Shown here one piece after another: positions 53,138 through 62,322 of a stretch of DNA of 64,000 nucleotides. A program made the position numbers and the translations under genes. The first letter of the stretch is position 1, and the number at the start of each line of letters is the position of its first letter. The DNA comes from Sphingobacterium sp. lm-10 (GTDB lineage Bacteria > Bacteroidota > Bacteroidia > Sphingobacteriales > Sphingobacteriaceae). The stretch covers positions 310,001 to 374,000 of the forward strand of contig NZ_JAMJWC010000002.1 of the NCBI RefSeq assembly GCF_023554555.1. Reading direction: 5' to 3'. The notes beneath the pieces are model-generated. The model was not told the DNA's origin and did no database searches. It worked only from the letters and a program-made list of their open reading frames with translations.

Positions 53138-53719
53138 ATGAAAAGATTTTTAATGCTAACTGTGGTGAGCTTGTTCACGGCAGTATCTTTAAGCTCATGT
53201 GGCTACAATACGATGGTTTCCAAAGACGAGAATGTCAAAGGTAAATGGGCACAGGTGGAGAATGCGTATCAACGTAGAGCAGACTTGATTCCTAATCTTG
53301 TGTCTACCGTAAAGGGAGCAGCGGATCATGAAGAAGGCACGCTGACGGCTGTTGTAGAAGCACGTGCCAAAGCAACGCAGGTTACAGTAGATCCTTCCAG
53401 CCTTTCGGAAGAGGAGATTGCGAACTTTCAGCAAACGCAAGATGCATTTTCTCAATCGATTGGTCGCTTATTAGTGAGTGTCGAAGCTTATCCGGACTTG
53501 AAAGCAAACCAAAACTTCCGTGAATTGCAAGCGCAGTTAGAAGGTACAGAAAATAGAATTTCTGTAGAACGTCGCGCCTACAACGAAGCCGTGCAAGATT
53601 TTAATACCACCGTTCGTAGCTTTCCGAACAATATGATGGCGGGGATGTTTGGCTTCAAAGCGAAGGGTACTTTCAAAGCGGCTGAAGGATCGGATAAAGC
53701 ACCCACGGTCTCTTTCTAG
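53138..53719 (+). CDS. LemA-family protein, lipoprotein form
   Basis: A 193-residue LemA protein. The N-terminus is a lipoprotein signal ending SLSSC with Cys21, where many LemA proteins instead have a simple membrane anchor. The family core is clear: WAQVENAYQRRADLIPNLVSTVKGAADHEEGTL, then a helical bundle ending RRAYNEAVQDFNTTVRSFPNNMMAGMFGF. The function of LemA is not established; it is often found with TPM-domain proteins, as here. It is first in a three-gene unit. Confidence 0.92.
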   Translation: MKRFLMLTVVSLFTAVSLSSCGYNTMVSKDENVKGKWAQVENAYQRRADLIPNLVSTVKGAADHEEGTLTAVVEARAKATQVTVDPSSLSEEEIANFQQTQDAFSQSIGRLLVSVEAYPDLKANQNFRELQAQLEGTENRISVERRAYNEAVQDFNTTVRSFPNNMMAGMFGFKAKGTFKAAEGSDKAPTVSF

Positions 53720-53781
53720 ACTATTAGCGCTTTTCGGAAGCGTCTAGAATAGTTTGTTAATGTTTATATAGAAAGAGAAAC

Positions 53782-54216
53782 ATGGATATTTTTACACAGC
53801 AGGAGCAGGATACTATCGTGCAGGCGATCAGCTTGGCCGAAAGCCATACTTCTGGTGAAATTCGCTTGGTTGTAGAGCGTGCGCTCAAGGAGGGCGAAGC
53901 ATTAGATCGGGCAACCCATTATTTTGACAAGCTCAAGATGGGTGCTACAGCACTTCATAATGGGGTGTTGATTTACTTGGCGCATGATGATCATGCTTAT
54001 GCGATCATCGGGGACTCCGGGATTCATAAGAAGGTTCCTGCCGACTTCTGGGAGACCGTATCGTCTCACATGCTGGAGCACTTCAAAGCAGGAGATGTGG
54101 TACGTGGTTTAATTGCAGGTATCACCGAAGCGGGTGAACAATTAGGGATCTATTTCCCGAAGGGACAAGATGATGTTAATGAACTTCCAGATGATATACA
54201 CTTTGGCGAAAATTAA
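53782..54216 (+). CDS. TPM-domain protein, soluble
   Basis: A 144-residue protein made of one TPM domain (TLP18.3/Psb32/MOLO-1 fold), with ESHTSGEIRLVVERAL, DRATHYFDKL and GVLIYLAHDDHAYAIIGDSGIHKKVPADFWETV as family motifs. It lacks a signal peptide and membrane segment, unlike the next protein, so it may act in the cytoplasm. Its 3' end overlaps the following TPM gene by up to 47 bases depending on start choice. The role of bacterial TPM proteins is poorly known. Confidence 0.88.
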   Translation: MDIFTQQEQDTIVQAISLAESHTSGEIRLVVERALKEGEALDRATHYFDKLKMGATALHNGVLIYLAHDDHAYAIIGDSGIHKKVPADFWETVSSHMLEHFKAGDVVRGLIAGITEAGEQLGIYFPKGQDDVNELPDDIHFGEN

Positions 54217-55033
54217 AACAAAAGCGCTTTTCACATCGCCATTCAAAATAGGTTTATGCTGGGCTTTCTTATGCCTTTGGTTCGCCACTACGGCTACCGC
54301 GCAAGATTTTCCTGCACAGCCAAAAAGTCTGGTCAGTGATTATGTCGGTGCGCTAAGCCAATCCGAAGTACGTCAGCTGGAGCAGAAGTTGTTGCGTTTT
54401 GAGGATTCGACATCCATACAACTGGCGGTAGTGGTTATGCAATCCACCGGCGAATATGATATTGCCGATTATGGAGATCGTCTGGCGAAGCATTGGGGTG
54501 TGGGAAATAAGAAATACGATAACGGCATTCTTTTGCTTGTCGCTTTGGAAGATCGTGCCGTCACTATACGTACGGGTTATGGTATCGAAGGTGCAGTGCC
54601 CGATGTGATTGCTTATCGTATTATAGAGAATGAAATCAAACCGGCCTTTAGGAGTGGCCGATACGGTCAGGGAATTGAAAGCGGCGTAGATGCGCTGATC
54701 TCCTACACCAAAGGCGAGTACAAAGCCGACCCGAAACAACGCGGTAACCCTGGAAGCGGAGGTGTGCCAGTAGTCGTGATTTTCTTTATCATTATTATTA
54801 TCGTCTCCATCGTCTCGAAAGGTGGTGGCAAGGGCGGCGGCGGAAAGATGATGAATGGTAAAGGTGCATCCGATCTTTTCTGGTGGACTCTACTGAGCCA
54901 AATGGGTCGAAGTGGTGGCAGAGGAAGCTCCGGAGGTGGATTCGGTGGAGGTTTCGGAGGCGGCGGTGGCGGTGGCTTCGGAGGATTTGGTGGTGGTGGA
55001 TTTGGCGGCGGAGGCGCAAGTGGTCGTTGGTAG
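54170..55033 (+). CDS. TPM-domain membrane protein with glycine-rich tail (YgcG-like)
   Basis: A 287-residue protein: signal/hydrophobic segment (about 26-45, ending TATAQ), TPM domain (about 48-175: SDYVGALSQSEVRQLEQKLLRFEDSTSIQLAVVVM; DNGILLLVALEDRAVTIRTGYGIEGAVPD), a second transmembrane helix (about 202-220) and a C-terminal Gly/Phe/Ser-rich tail of about 45 residues. This matches the YgcG type. An internal Met at 54191 is an equally plausible start. The LemA-TPM-TPM order suggests a joint envelope function; none is established. Confidence 0.88.
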   Translation: MMLMNFQMIYTLAKIKTKALFTSPFKIGLCWAFLCLWFATTATAQDFPAQPKSLVSDYVGALSQSEVRQLEQKLLRFEDSTSIQLAVVVMQSTGEYDIADYGDRLAKHWGVGNKKYDNGILLLVALEDRAVTIRTGYGIEGAVPDVIAYRIIENEIKPAFRSGRYGQGIESGVDALISYTKGEYKADPKQRGNPGSGGVPVVVIFFIIIIIVSIVSKGGGKGGGGKMMNGKGASDLFWWTLLSQMGRSGGRGSSGGGFGGGFGGGGGGGFGGFGGGGFGGGGASGRW

Positions 55034-55069
55034 AGAAAGAGGTACTGCCAATTCGAGCTACGTCTTGAA

Positions 55070-55108
55070 AATAGAAGAGGGATCTGTTTCGCAGATCCCT
55101 CTTCTATT
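55070..55108 (+). terminator. Intrinsic terminator between the TPM gene and mfd
   Basis: A perfect 17-base-pair stem (55070-55086 with 55092-55108) and a five-base loop. The mfd stop codon overlaps its last base, so the structure serves both convergent genes. Confidence 0.88.
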
Positions 55109-58100
55109 TATGCTGTCACCCCGTGCATTTCCCGGAGAAGATGCAGCGCATATTGGATAGAGCTTACGCCACTGATTGCGATGCGCAATTGTCCTTTTAC
55201 TTCTTTGAGGTTGCTGATGGCGGCATGCTGCTGTACGAAAGCAAGCACCTGACCGAATTGAGCTGATTCAAAATAGCTGGATTTAGCATTCGATACGAAG
55301 AAACCTTTCAAAGTGTCCTTTTTATATGTGATCTTTTCTAAACCAATTTCTTTGCCGAGCCACTGCAAGCGCAGTGTGTCAAACAATTGGAATACCGGAG
55401 CAGGGATCGATCCAAAGCGATCTTCAAGCGCCTTGGCAAAAGCGTCTAGTTCCGACTCGCTTTGTAGCTTAGAGAGTTCGGTATATAAGTTATAGCGCTC
55501 TGAAATGTTGGTTACATACTCATCCGGTATCAAAACCTCCAAGTCGGTATCTATTTGTGTGAAGGAAACATAGGTACGGTTCTGATCATCTGCAAACAAC
55601 TCGCCGAATTCGTCGTCTTTCAGCTCTTGGACTGCCTCGTCTAAAATCTTATTGTACATCTCGAAGCCGATCTCGGCGATAAAACCAGATTGCTCTGCGC
55701 CCAATAAGTTCCCAGAACCACGGATATCCAAGTCGCGCATCGCCACATTAAATCCAGAGCCTAACTCAGAAAACTCCTCAATAGCCGAAAGTCGTTTATA
55801 TGCTTCGTTGGTTAAGGTAGATAATGGGGGACTCAATAAATAACAAAACGCCTTTTTGTTGGATCGGCCTACGCGACCTCGCATCTGGTGCAAGTCGCTT
55901 AAGCCAAACATATGTGCCTGGTTGATGATGATCGTGTTGGCATTAGGAATATCTAATCCCGCTTCGATAATCGTAGTAGCAATTAAGACGTCGTAATCAT
56001 GGTTGATGAATTTTAACATCACATCTTCCAGATCATCTCCCTCAAGTTGCCCATGTGCCACACCTACACGTGCATTGGGTACTAATTTCTGGATCAATAG
56101 GCCAAGTTGCTTCAAGTCTGCCACACGATTGTGGATGAAGAAAACCTGACCGCCACGATCCAATTCAAAAGAGACGGACTCCTGGATCAGCGCATCGTTG
56201 AACACATGTAACTCTGTTTGCACGGGCTGGCGATTTGGTGGTGGTGTAGAGATGATACTCAAGTCGCGTGCACCCATCAGCGAAAAGTGTAATGTTCTCG
56301 GAATCGGCGTTGCAGTAAGGGTTAAAGAATCTACATTAGCACGCATATGCTTCAACTTTTCCTTGACGGATACGCCAAACTTCTGTTCCTCATCGATGAT
56401 CATCAAGCCTAAATCTTTAAACTTCACATCTTTGCTCACTAAGCGATGGGTACCGATGATGATATCCACCTTTCCGTCGGCCAATCGTTGCAGTGTTTCT
56501 TTGATTTGCTTTGTAGTTTTAAAACGGTTGATGTAATCAATGTTTGCTGGCAAGTCTTTCAATCGCTCCGAAAAGGTGCGATGATGCTGTAAAGCGAGGA
56601 TCGTGGTTGGTACCAATACAGCAACCTGCTTACTGTCGGCTACCGCCTTGAACGCGGCGCGAATCGCGACTTCTGTTTTCCCGAAGCCCACATCTCCACA
56701 GACCAGCCGATCCATAGGGTGCGGCGACTCCATGTCGCGCTTTACATCTGCGGTGGATTTCTCCTGATCAGGAGTGTCTTCGTAAATAAAAGATGCTTCT
56801 AGTTCTTTTTGTAAATAAGTATCCGGGCTGAAAGCGTTTCCTGTTTGCGCTTTTCGCTTGGCATACAACTTGATCAGGTCGCGTGCGATATCCTTTACTT
56901 TCTTCTTGGTCGTCTTTTTAAGCTTCTCCCAAGTATCGGTCCCCAGTTTGTTCATCTTGGGAATAGCTCCCTCCTTACCGGTGTATTTGGAAATGCGGTT
57001 TAAGGAATTGATGTTAACATAGAGCAGATCGTTATCGGCATAGATAAGCCGAATCATCTCCTGCGTTTTTCCGTTCACCTCTACTTTTTCCAGTCCGGCA
57101 TATTTCCCGACACCATGGTCGATGTGTGTGATAAAGTCTCCCGGTTTGAGATCCCGCAGATCTTTCAGCGTTATCGCTTGAGATCTTTCGTATCCTTTTT
57201 TTCTTTTGTATTTATAGTACCGGTCAAAGATTTGATGATCAGTATAACAGGCTACTCGAATGGTATCGTCTCTAAAGCCTTCGCGAAGCGCTTTGTATAT
57301 AGGTGTGAATTGCACCGATTTATCTAGATCATCGAGAATGGCATAAATACGCTCGATTTGCTTATTGGAATCAGAGAAAATGACGTTAGTGATTTTCTTT
57401 TGCTCATTTTCCTTGAAATTATGGATCAGCAAGTTGAAATCCTTATTGAATGAGGGCTGGGGGTGCGTGTCAAATTGTACTGTCGCATCCGCATTATAAA
57501 AAAATTGCTTGCCAAATTCAATGATCGGAAACTCAAATAGTAGGGCATTTACATTTTTATCATCGGAAAATGTAAACCGGGGATCTACCCATTCCGGGTT
57601 GTTTTTGATGTCGTCTTCGGAAAGTGCTTTCCAAAATTGTGCTGCCTTCCCATAGCCTTCGCGTAAGATGTCTAAGGTAAACTGCACATCCTTAATCCAG
57701 ATCACGGAATCATTAGAGATATATTCTAATAAAGAGATGTGGTTATTGGACAAAAATTTGGCCTGTACATTGGGCACAATGGTTACCGCATTTATTTTCT
57801 TAACAGATACCTGACTCTCAATGTCGAAAGTGCGGATTGTCTCAATCTCATCTCCGAAAAACTCTACCCGGTAGGGTAGGTCATTAGAATAAGAGAAAAT
57901 ATCGACGATACCACCCCGGATAGCAAATTGCCCTGGCTCATAAACGAAGTCCACCCGTTCGAAATCGTATTCATACAAGAATTCATTGATGAAATCAATG
58001 CCTAATTTAGTGTTGACACGAATTTCTAACGTGTTTTTCTCGAGATCGTCTCTGTTGATGACTTTTTCGGCGATGGCCTCAGGATAGGAAACGACAATTT

Positions 58101-58455
58101 TAGGTAACTCTGATGCGTGATGTAGCGAGCTGAGCGTTTCTGCGCGTTGCAATACGTGCGTGCCATCTAGCTGTGTGAAATCGTAGGCTTTCCGGTAGGA
58201 AGACGGGAAAAATAGAATCTGTTTGTCAAATAGACTTTCCAAATCGGCCAGAAAAAAAGAAGCCTCTTCGTGTGTAGGTAAAATAAAAACGAAAGGTCGT
58301 TGTTGTAATTCGTATAGACTAGCCGCCACGACTGCATCGGAAGATCCGATTAATCCTTTTGCATGAATTTTTGGGCTCTTTTTAGTGATCTCCTTGCCTA
58401 GGGTAATAAGTTGCTCGGAACTGCCAAATTTTTTGATGATCTCTTGAATATCCAC
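55108..58455 (-). CDS. mfd: Transcription-repair coupling factor
   Basis: A DNA translocase that removes RNA polymerase stalled at lesions and recruits UvrA. The 1115-residue protein has the UvrB-like N-terminal region, the polymerase-interacting domain (DFITHIDHGVGKYAGLEKVEVNGK), helicase motifs MDRLVCGDVGFGKTEVAIRAAF (motif I), LMIIDEEQKFG (DEEQ), LTATPIPRTLHFSL, and the C-terminal TRG motif GRVGRSNKKAFCYLL region. The start is a GTG at 58455. A near-consensus -7 box (TACATTCG, 58476-58483 on the minus strand) precedes it. Confidence 0.96.
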   Translation of the reverse strand: MDIQEIIKKFGSSEQLITLGKEITKKSPKIHAKGLIGSSDAVVAASLYELQQRPFVFILPTHEEASFFLADLESLFDKQILFFPSSYRKAYDFTQLDGTHVLQRAETLSSLHHASELPKIVVSYPEAIAEKVINRDDLEKNTLEIRVNTKLGIDFINEFLYEYDFERVDFVYEPGQFAIRGGIVDIFSYSNDLPYRVEFFGDEIETIRTFDIESQVSVKKINAVTIVPNVQAKFLSNNHISLLEYISNDSVIWIKDVQFTLDILREGYGKAAQFWKALSEDDIKNNPEWVDPRFTFSDDKNVNALLFEFPIIEFGKQFFYNADATVQFDTHPQPSFNKDFNLLIHNFKENEQKKITNVIFSDSNKQIERIYAILDDLDKSVQFTPIYKALREGFRDDTIRVACYTDHQIFDRYYKYKRKKGYERSQAITLKDLRDLKPGDFITHIDHGVGKYAGLEKVEVNGKTQEMIRLIYADNDLLYVNINSLNRISKYTGKEGAIPKMNKLGTDTWEKLKKTTKKKVKDIARDLIKLYAKRKAQTGNAFSPDTYLQKELEASFIYEDTPDQEKSTADVKRDMESPHPMDRLVCGDVGFGKTEVAIRAAFKAVADSKQVAVLVPTTILALQHHRTFSERLKDLPANIDYINRFKTTKQIKETLQRLADGKVDIIIGTHRLVSKDVKFKDLGLMIIDEEQKFGVSVKEKLKHMRANVDSLTLTATPIPRTLHFSLMGARDLSIISTPPPNRQPVQTELHVFNDALIQESVSFELDRGGQVFFIHNRVADLKQLGLLIQKLVPNARVGVAHGQLEGDDLEDVMLKFINHDYDVLIATTIIEAGLDIPNANTIIINQAHMFGLSDLHQMRGRVGRSNKKAFCYLLSPPLSTLTNEAYKRLSAIEEFSELGSGFNVAMRDLDIRGSGNLLGAEQSGFIAEIGFEMYNKILDEAVQELKDDEFGELFADDQNRTYVSFTQIDTDLEVLIPDEYVTNISERYNLYTELSKLQSESELDAFAKALEDRFGSIPAPVFQLFDTLRLQWLGKEIGLEKITYKKDTLKGFFVSNAKSSYFESAQFGQVLAFVQQHAAISNLKEVKGQLRIAISGVSSIQYALHLLREMHGVTA

Positions 58456-58541
58456 TCGTAATACCTATTTGAATACGAATGTACAAAAACCTTACCGATG
58501 CTGGCGACACATACTGTCTATTAACATAAGGATATCGGTCG

Positions 58542-58659
58542 AAAAACAGCAAAGGAGCCTCACTTTCGCGGGACTCCTTTGCGCGCCTTGCTAATGCTCA
58601 GCGTTTCGTTAATAGAGTGGTTAGTTAGTTATTTTTTTATGTTTTATTATCTGTTTTGC
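58542..58659 (-). ncRNA. Candidate small RNA with GAAA-loop terminator
   Basis: On the minus strand a nine-pair stem (arms GCAAAGGAG and CTCCTTTGC, 58574-58582 and 58549-58557) continues inward with TCCCGC/GTGAGG (one mismatch, two wobbles) closed by a GAAA tetraloop, and is followed by a T run (58542-58546). The wobbles pair better on this strand than on the other. A -7-like box TATATTTA lies at 58664-58671, giving an RNA of about 118 bases. mfd has a separate box further on, so this is probably not just its leader. No start codon with a convincing frame lies inside. Confidence 0.45.
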
Positions 58660-58663
58660 GATG

Positions 58664-58671
58664 TAAATATA
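58664..58671 (-). promoter_or_regulatory. -7-like box TATATTTA for the candidate small RNA
   Basis: A seven-of-eight match to TAnnTTTG on the minus strand, about 80 bases ahead of the terminator hairpin. In such AT-rich sequence a chance match is possible. Confidence 0.35.
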
Positions 58672-58966
58672 TGTTTTTGTTTTTAAATCGTAGTTATTTA
58701 TGTGATTTTTTTTAAAATATGTAGTTGTTTTTTGTAAAAATTAGATATTATGTGATTTAATTGTATTGTATATATTGAGATAAAAATTGATTTTGTGTTT
58801 TTTTTGCTAATTTTTTATTTAAAAAAGGACATTCTGTTATATAAATAAGTTTATTTTTTTATAAAGTTCTTTTATTTCGTTTTTTAGTGGTTTTTATATT
58901 AAATTTTGAAGGATAAAATTGGTCTTTTGATCTTGAATAGGACTGTTTTATGCTATAGATAAGTGG

Positions 58967-58974
58967 TATCTTTG
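58967..58974 (+). promoter_or_regulatory. -7 box TATCTTTG for the DUF983 gene
   Basis: A perfect TAnnTTTG match 59 bases before the ATG at 59034. Confidence 0.55.
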
Positions 58975-59033
58975 TAAGAGCAGTTTTTGAGGATATGTGT
59001 ATTATGCTCGCTGCTGTGAAAAAGTAAATCGTT

Positions 59034-59471
59034 ATGAAAGATACAGAGGAAAAAAACTACCCCAGTGTTATCCAAAGCGCATGGAATTGTAAATGTCCGC
59101 GCTGTCGTCAAGGCAACATGTTTGCTGGACCCATTCTAAGCCTGAATCGATCTTCTCGCCAAATGAGAACAGTTTGTCCTCATTGTGAATTGTTGTTTGA
59201 AAAAGAGCCGGGATATTTTTATGTAGCGATGTATGTAAGTTACGTATTTGTCGTAGCACAACTAATCGCTTCGTGCGTGGCAACCTATGTTATTACTGGA
59301 AATGCGGAGTCTCCGTGGTTGTATTTATTTGTGGCTTGTGCCGCAGTCATCCTTCTAGCACCATTCAATTATCGTTATTCACGCGTTGTGCTGCTATATT
59401 GGCTTACCCCTTCGTTTCGTTTCCGCCCAGAGTTATACCGCCGTCAGTCGGCTACAGAAGCAATTCGGTAG
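59034..59471 (+). CDS. DUF983-family membrane protein
   Basis: A 145-residue protein with two zinc-ribbon-like cysteine pairs near the N-terminus (CKCPRCRQGNMF and VCPHCELLFE) and two transmembrane helices (about 66-88 and 98-117). The block KEPGYFYVAMYVSYVFVVAQ is the DUF983 signature. Its function is not established; relatives often sit near cytochrome or aerobic respiration genes, which are absent here. It has its own promoter and converges on the amidase operon with only 13 bases between the stops. Confidence 0.85.
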   Translation: MKDTEEKNYPSVIQSAWNCKCPRCRQGNMFAGPILSLNRSSRQMRTVCPHCELLFEKEPGYFYVAMYVSYVFVVAQLIASCVATYVITGNAESPWLYLFVACAAVILLAPFNYRYSRVVLLYWLTPSFRFRPELYRRQSATEAIR

Positions 59472-59484
59472 CAGCTATAAATCG

Positions 59485-60423
59485 CTAGTAGTATTTTCGG
59501 TACAGATCATACAGTACCATGATGTCGTAGGGCGTGAGTTCAGGCGATAGGTCGGTACGGATATATTTCTTTTTGAATGCACGTACTGCGGTGCGCAAGT
59601 TAGAGGTATCGTAGCCTATAATTCGCAATGCATCGGTACTATTGAATGTCGGTGGAGGAGGCGCAAGGTAATTGGCATTATACCAAATGCCGTATCCACG
59701 TTCTGCCAAGATTTCCCAAGGAAAATAGGTGCTTGGATCGTCTTTACGTCCGGGGGCGTAGTCTGAGTGTCCTATAAAATTGGTTTGCGGAATACGGTAC
59801 TTGCTTTTTAAATTGTTAAGTAATATTAACAACGCATTGATCTGTGCATCAGAGAATGGTTCTTTGCCATTGTTATCCAGCTCTATCCCGATAGAAACTG
59901 AGTTCATGTCGGTAATATTACCCCATTTGCCAGCACCAGCATGCCAGGCACGGTCGTAATCGTTGAGCATCTGCACCACCTGCCCGTCTCTTCCGATTAC
60001 ATAGTGGCTGCTCACCTGTGTATGTTCTAATTGGAAGGTGCGTATGGTTTGTGCGATACTATTTTGAGACGTGTGATGAATCATCACAAACTGCGGTTTT
60101 CGCAGATCATAGTGGATAGCGGGTGCAAATCCATAGTTGCGTTGAATACCCGTGGTATGTAATTCTTCGACTTTTTGCTCTGGAGTTAACAACTGCTGGA
60201 AAGACTCTCGGGACGGATCTGTGGTTACAGCAATCGGTGTTAAGATGGCTACCGCATCCTTATGTACGCTGTCCACGACAGGAGTAGGCGAGACAGGAGG
60301 CGGCTTTGGCGACACCATAGCTGGTGCTAAAACAGGTTGAGATTTCTTTTTTGCACTAGAACAACCAAGAAAGGTAGAAGCCAAGACAATCATTCCACAC
60401 GTAATCCACTTTAATTTTATCAT
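59485..60423 (-). CDS. N-acetylmuramoyl-L-alanine amidase, lipoprotein
   Basis: Cleaves the amide bond between muramic acid and the stem peptide. The 312-residue protein has a lipoprotein signal (MIKLKWITCGMIVLAS, then LGC) and a Pro/Val-rich linker. The Amidase_2 domain carries zinc ligands in FVMIHHTSQNS, SSHYVIGRDGQVVQM, RAWHAGAGKWG and FIGHSDYAPGRKDDPS, and a C-terminal region resembles the peptidoglycan-binding helix bundle of AmiD. The frame extends upstream, but the ATG at 60423 gives the signal peptide and avoids overlap with the DUF3078 gene. Last gene of the minus-strand envelope operon. Confidence 0.92.
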   Translation of the reverse strand: MIKLKWITCGMIVLASTFLGCSSAKKKSQPVLAPAMVSPKPPPVSPTPVVDSVHKDAVAILTPIAVTTDPSRESFQQLLTPEQKVEELHTTGIQRNYGFAPAIHYDLRKPQFVMIHHTSQNSIAQTIRTFQLEHTQVSSHYVIGRDGQVVQMLNDYDRAWHAGAGKWGNITDMNSVSIGIELDNNGKEPFSDAQINALLILLNNLKSKYRIPQTNFIGHSDYAPGRKDDPSTYFPWEILAERGYGIWYNANYLAPPPPTFNSTDALRIIGYDTSNLRTAVRAFKKKYIRTDLSPELTPYDIMVLYDLYRKYY

Positions 60424-60487
60424 CTTGCGCTGCTTGCCCTCTAATTTGTATGTGCTAGTTGTAATAACTGAAATTATGAATGGTTGT

Positions 60488-61492
60488 TTACTGCCTAGGG
60501 AAATTGAATAATACGCCCATTGCCAAACCCTGGCTGTACTGGACACGTGGGCTAGTTTCTTGACCGAATAACCAAGTTCTATCGTACACCATTGTGCCGT
60601 TGGCTGTAACACTGATGAAACGAGTTATCTTGGCTGTTAATGTTACATCAAGCCTGTGATCGGGATTAGTTAGTTCGGTGTAATCTGCAAGCAACATATA
60701 TCTAGATTTTATGTGTAGATTCTTGGTTAAATCTCTATCTAAATTTGCTAGTAATTGTACCCCTAATTCATTTCTTATGGTTCTGCCTGGTAGTACCCCA
60801 AATCTGGTGTCAACGCCATCAACCTGTCCATTAGTTGGAATGCTTGAATCAAGCACAAAGGTCTGTCGTGCCGAACCTGTACCGAACCGTAAAGAGAACG
60901 TATTATCCGGTTTGTACTCCAAACCAAGGGTTTCTGTTAAATAACCTGGAGACATAAAGCGGGTAATAATTGGCCCTCTATTGTCCTCCGCGGCGTTTTG
61001 ATATCCTGGAGCAAAGATAGATTCAAAAGCAATGGAGGTAAATATAGACCATCGGCTGGCAAATTTGTAGGCTAATTTATTGTCCCAAAGAATACGGTCC
61101 ACATTCTTTCGAGCGCGCTGATTTTCATTTGCCAGTACACCATAGCGTAAATCTGCTTCCGTGGTAAAGTTAAAATCGTTGCGATTATACTCCGATTTAT
61201 GCCAAGCGGTAGTTGACCATGCCATGGAATTAATTCCACCGTCGCGCCAATTGTCACTAAATGATGCTTGATTGAGATTGAAACCTATTCTTGTCCAATG
61301 CTTCCAATAATCTACAGACAACCCCAATTCAGGAATCGGGACTTTTACATTGCGAATGCTTAGCGGCCTGTTTGCACGGCTTCCAACAATGCTGGTATCT
61401 GGAAGCGCACGAAGATCTTTCAAATCTTGTGCGTCGGCTTTACCAAAACCTATACAGGTTGCTACGGCAACTAAGCAAATTACATGTTTCAT
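60488..61492 (-). CDS. DUF3078-family outer-membrane-like protein
   Basis: A 334-residue secreted protein: signal peptide (about 1-21, ending ADAQ) and a DUF3078 beta-rich body with family motifs DYWKHWTRIGFNLNQASFSDNWRDGGINSMAW, RILWDNKLAYKF and SPGYLTETLGLEYKP. The alternating pattern and aromatic turns suggest an outer-membrane beta barrel of unknown function. It starts three bases after the preceding gene's stop, so the two are coupled, and lies 64 bases before the amidase gene. Confidence 0.85.
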   Translation of the reverse strand: MKHVICLVAVATCIGFGKADAQDLKDLRALPDTSIVGSRANRPLSIRNVKVPIPELGLSVDYWKHWTRIGFNLNQASFSDNWRDGGINSMAWSTTAWHKSEYNRNDFNFTTEADLRYGVLANENQRARKNVDRILWDNKLAYKFASRWSIFTSIAFESIFAPGYQNAAEDNRGPIITRFMSPGYLTETLGLEYKPDNTFSLRFGTGSARQTFVLDSSIPTNGQVDGVDTRFGVLPGRTIRNELGVQLLANLDRDLTKNLHIKSRYMLLADYTELTNPDHRLDVTLTAKITRFISVTANGTMVYDRTWLFGQETSPRVQYSQGLAMGVLFNFPRQ

Positions 61493-61495
61493 AGA

Positions 61496-62257
61496 TTAAT
61501 TATCTTGTTTTACATCAAAGTCTACCAGTGGTAGTTCAGGCAAAGGTCGCAAATCTGGCAGTATTTTAAACATATTGTATTTACTTTTTATGTATTGTGT
61601 CAATTGATAATGACTTGCTCGCGTGGCAAATGCATAGGAAGGTCGGTACCGAATCATAAAATTGTGCAGTTGATCGCCTTTCAGACCCAGCAAATTATGT
61701 ACGAGATCGGGCGTGAATATAGAGTCTACCACATTGTCTTGATATACTTGCTCCATGTATGCTGTAAATCTACGTGCATTGCGTCCATCTTTACTGAGTA
61801 AGTTGTAGATGGCATTGATGCTGAGCCCGGCTCCGGTGGGGCCAACACTGATCAACGAGCCCGCATCGGCAAGATTGTATGCGTCTCGATACGTACGTTT
61901 GGATTCTTCATATACCTCCACCGGTGATCGGCGCGCATTTACTCTGACCGGTTGAATGTACCTAAAATCCCGTAACATAGACAGCACTAGAATAGGTTGT
62001 TTGGGTACCGAAAGGGTGTCCATAAAAAAACCATCTTTCATAAAGATCAGCGTATCTGTAGATGCCACCTCTAAGCGGAATTCTCCTTTAGCATTATTAA
62101 ATATTCTTTCGTGTGTACGGGTATTGTAGATTTGCACTCTACCCAGTCGGTCTTTGGATTCTTCATCGTATATAATACCCTCCAGTGTAACCTGCCCTTG
62201 CAGACAGCATGGTAGGATGGTTAGAATTAGGACGATGCTATAGATGAATAGGTTCAC
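61496..62257 (-). CDS. Carboxypeptidase-regulatory-like domain protein
   Basis: A 253-residue secreted protein: signal peptide (about 1-22), then a carboxypeptidase-D regulatory-like beta domain (about 23-90: VTLEGIIYDEESKDRLGRVQIYNTRTHERIFNNAKGEFRLEV), as in SusC proteins but without plug or barrel. The rest (SLISVGPTGAGLSINAIYNLLSKDGRNARRFTAYMEQVYQ) matches uncharacterised Bacteroidota proteins of this type. It probably associates with the cell envelope; no enzymatic site is visible. It is coupled to the DUF3078 gene downstream. Confidence 0.8.
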   Translation of the reverse strand: MNLFIYSIVLILTILPCCLQGQVTLEGIIYDEESKDRLGRVQIYNTRTHERIFNNAKGEFRLEVASTDTLIFMKDGFFMDTLSVPKQPILVLSMLRDFRYIQPVRVNARRSPVEVYEESKRTYRDAYNLADAGSLISVGPTGAGLSINAIYNLLSKDGRNARRFTAYMEQVYQDNVVDSIFTPDLVHNLLGLKGDQLHNFMIRYRPSYAFATRASHYQLTQYIKSKYNMFKILPDLRPLPELPLVDFDVKQDN

Positions 62258-62322
62258 TACAGTAAAACTACGTGTTCGGAGATAAGAATGCTAATATTTA
62301 ACATCTTTTTGGAAATGTGATG

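Larger units (their letters stand above)
58456..59033. other. AT-rich intergenic region of 578 bases between mfd and DUF983 genes
   Basis: I see no protein-coding gene here. It holds the mfd promoter region (about 58476-58483), a candidate minus-strand small RNA (58542-58671), a very AT-rich block (about 58620-58930) without clear features, and a perfect -7 box TATCTTTG at 58967-58974 for the downstream gene. Confidence 0.7.

Noticed and set aside
52999..53178. Extended N-terminus of the FAD-dependent oxidoreductase
   Set aside because: It would run across the gene's own perfect promoter box and the lemA start, and its residues do not resemble the family.
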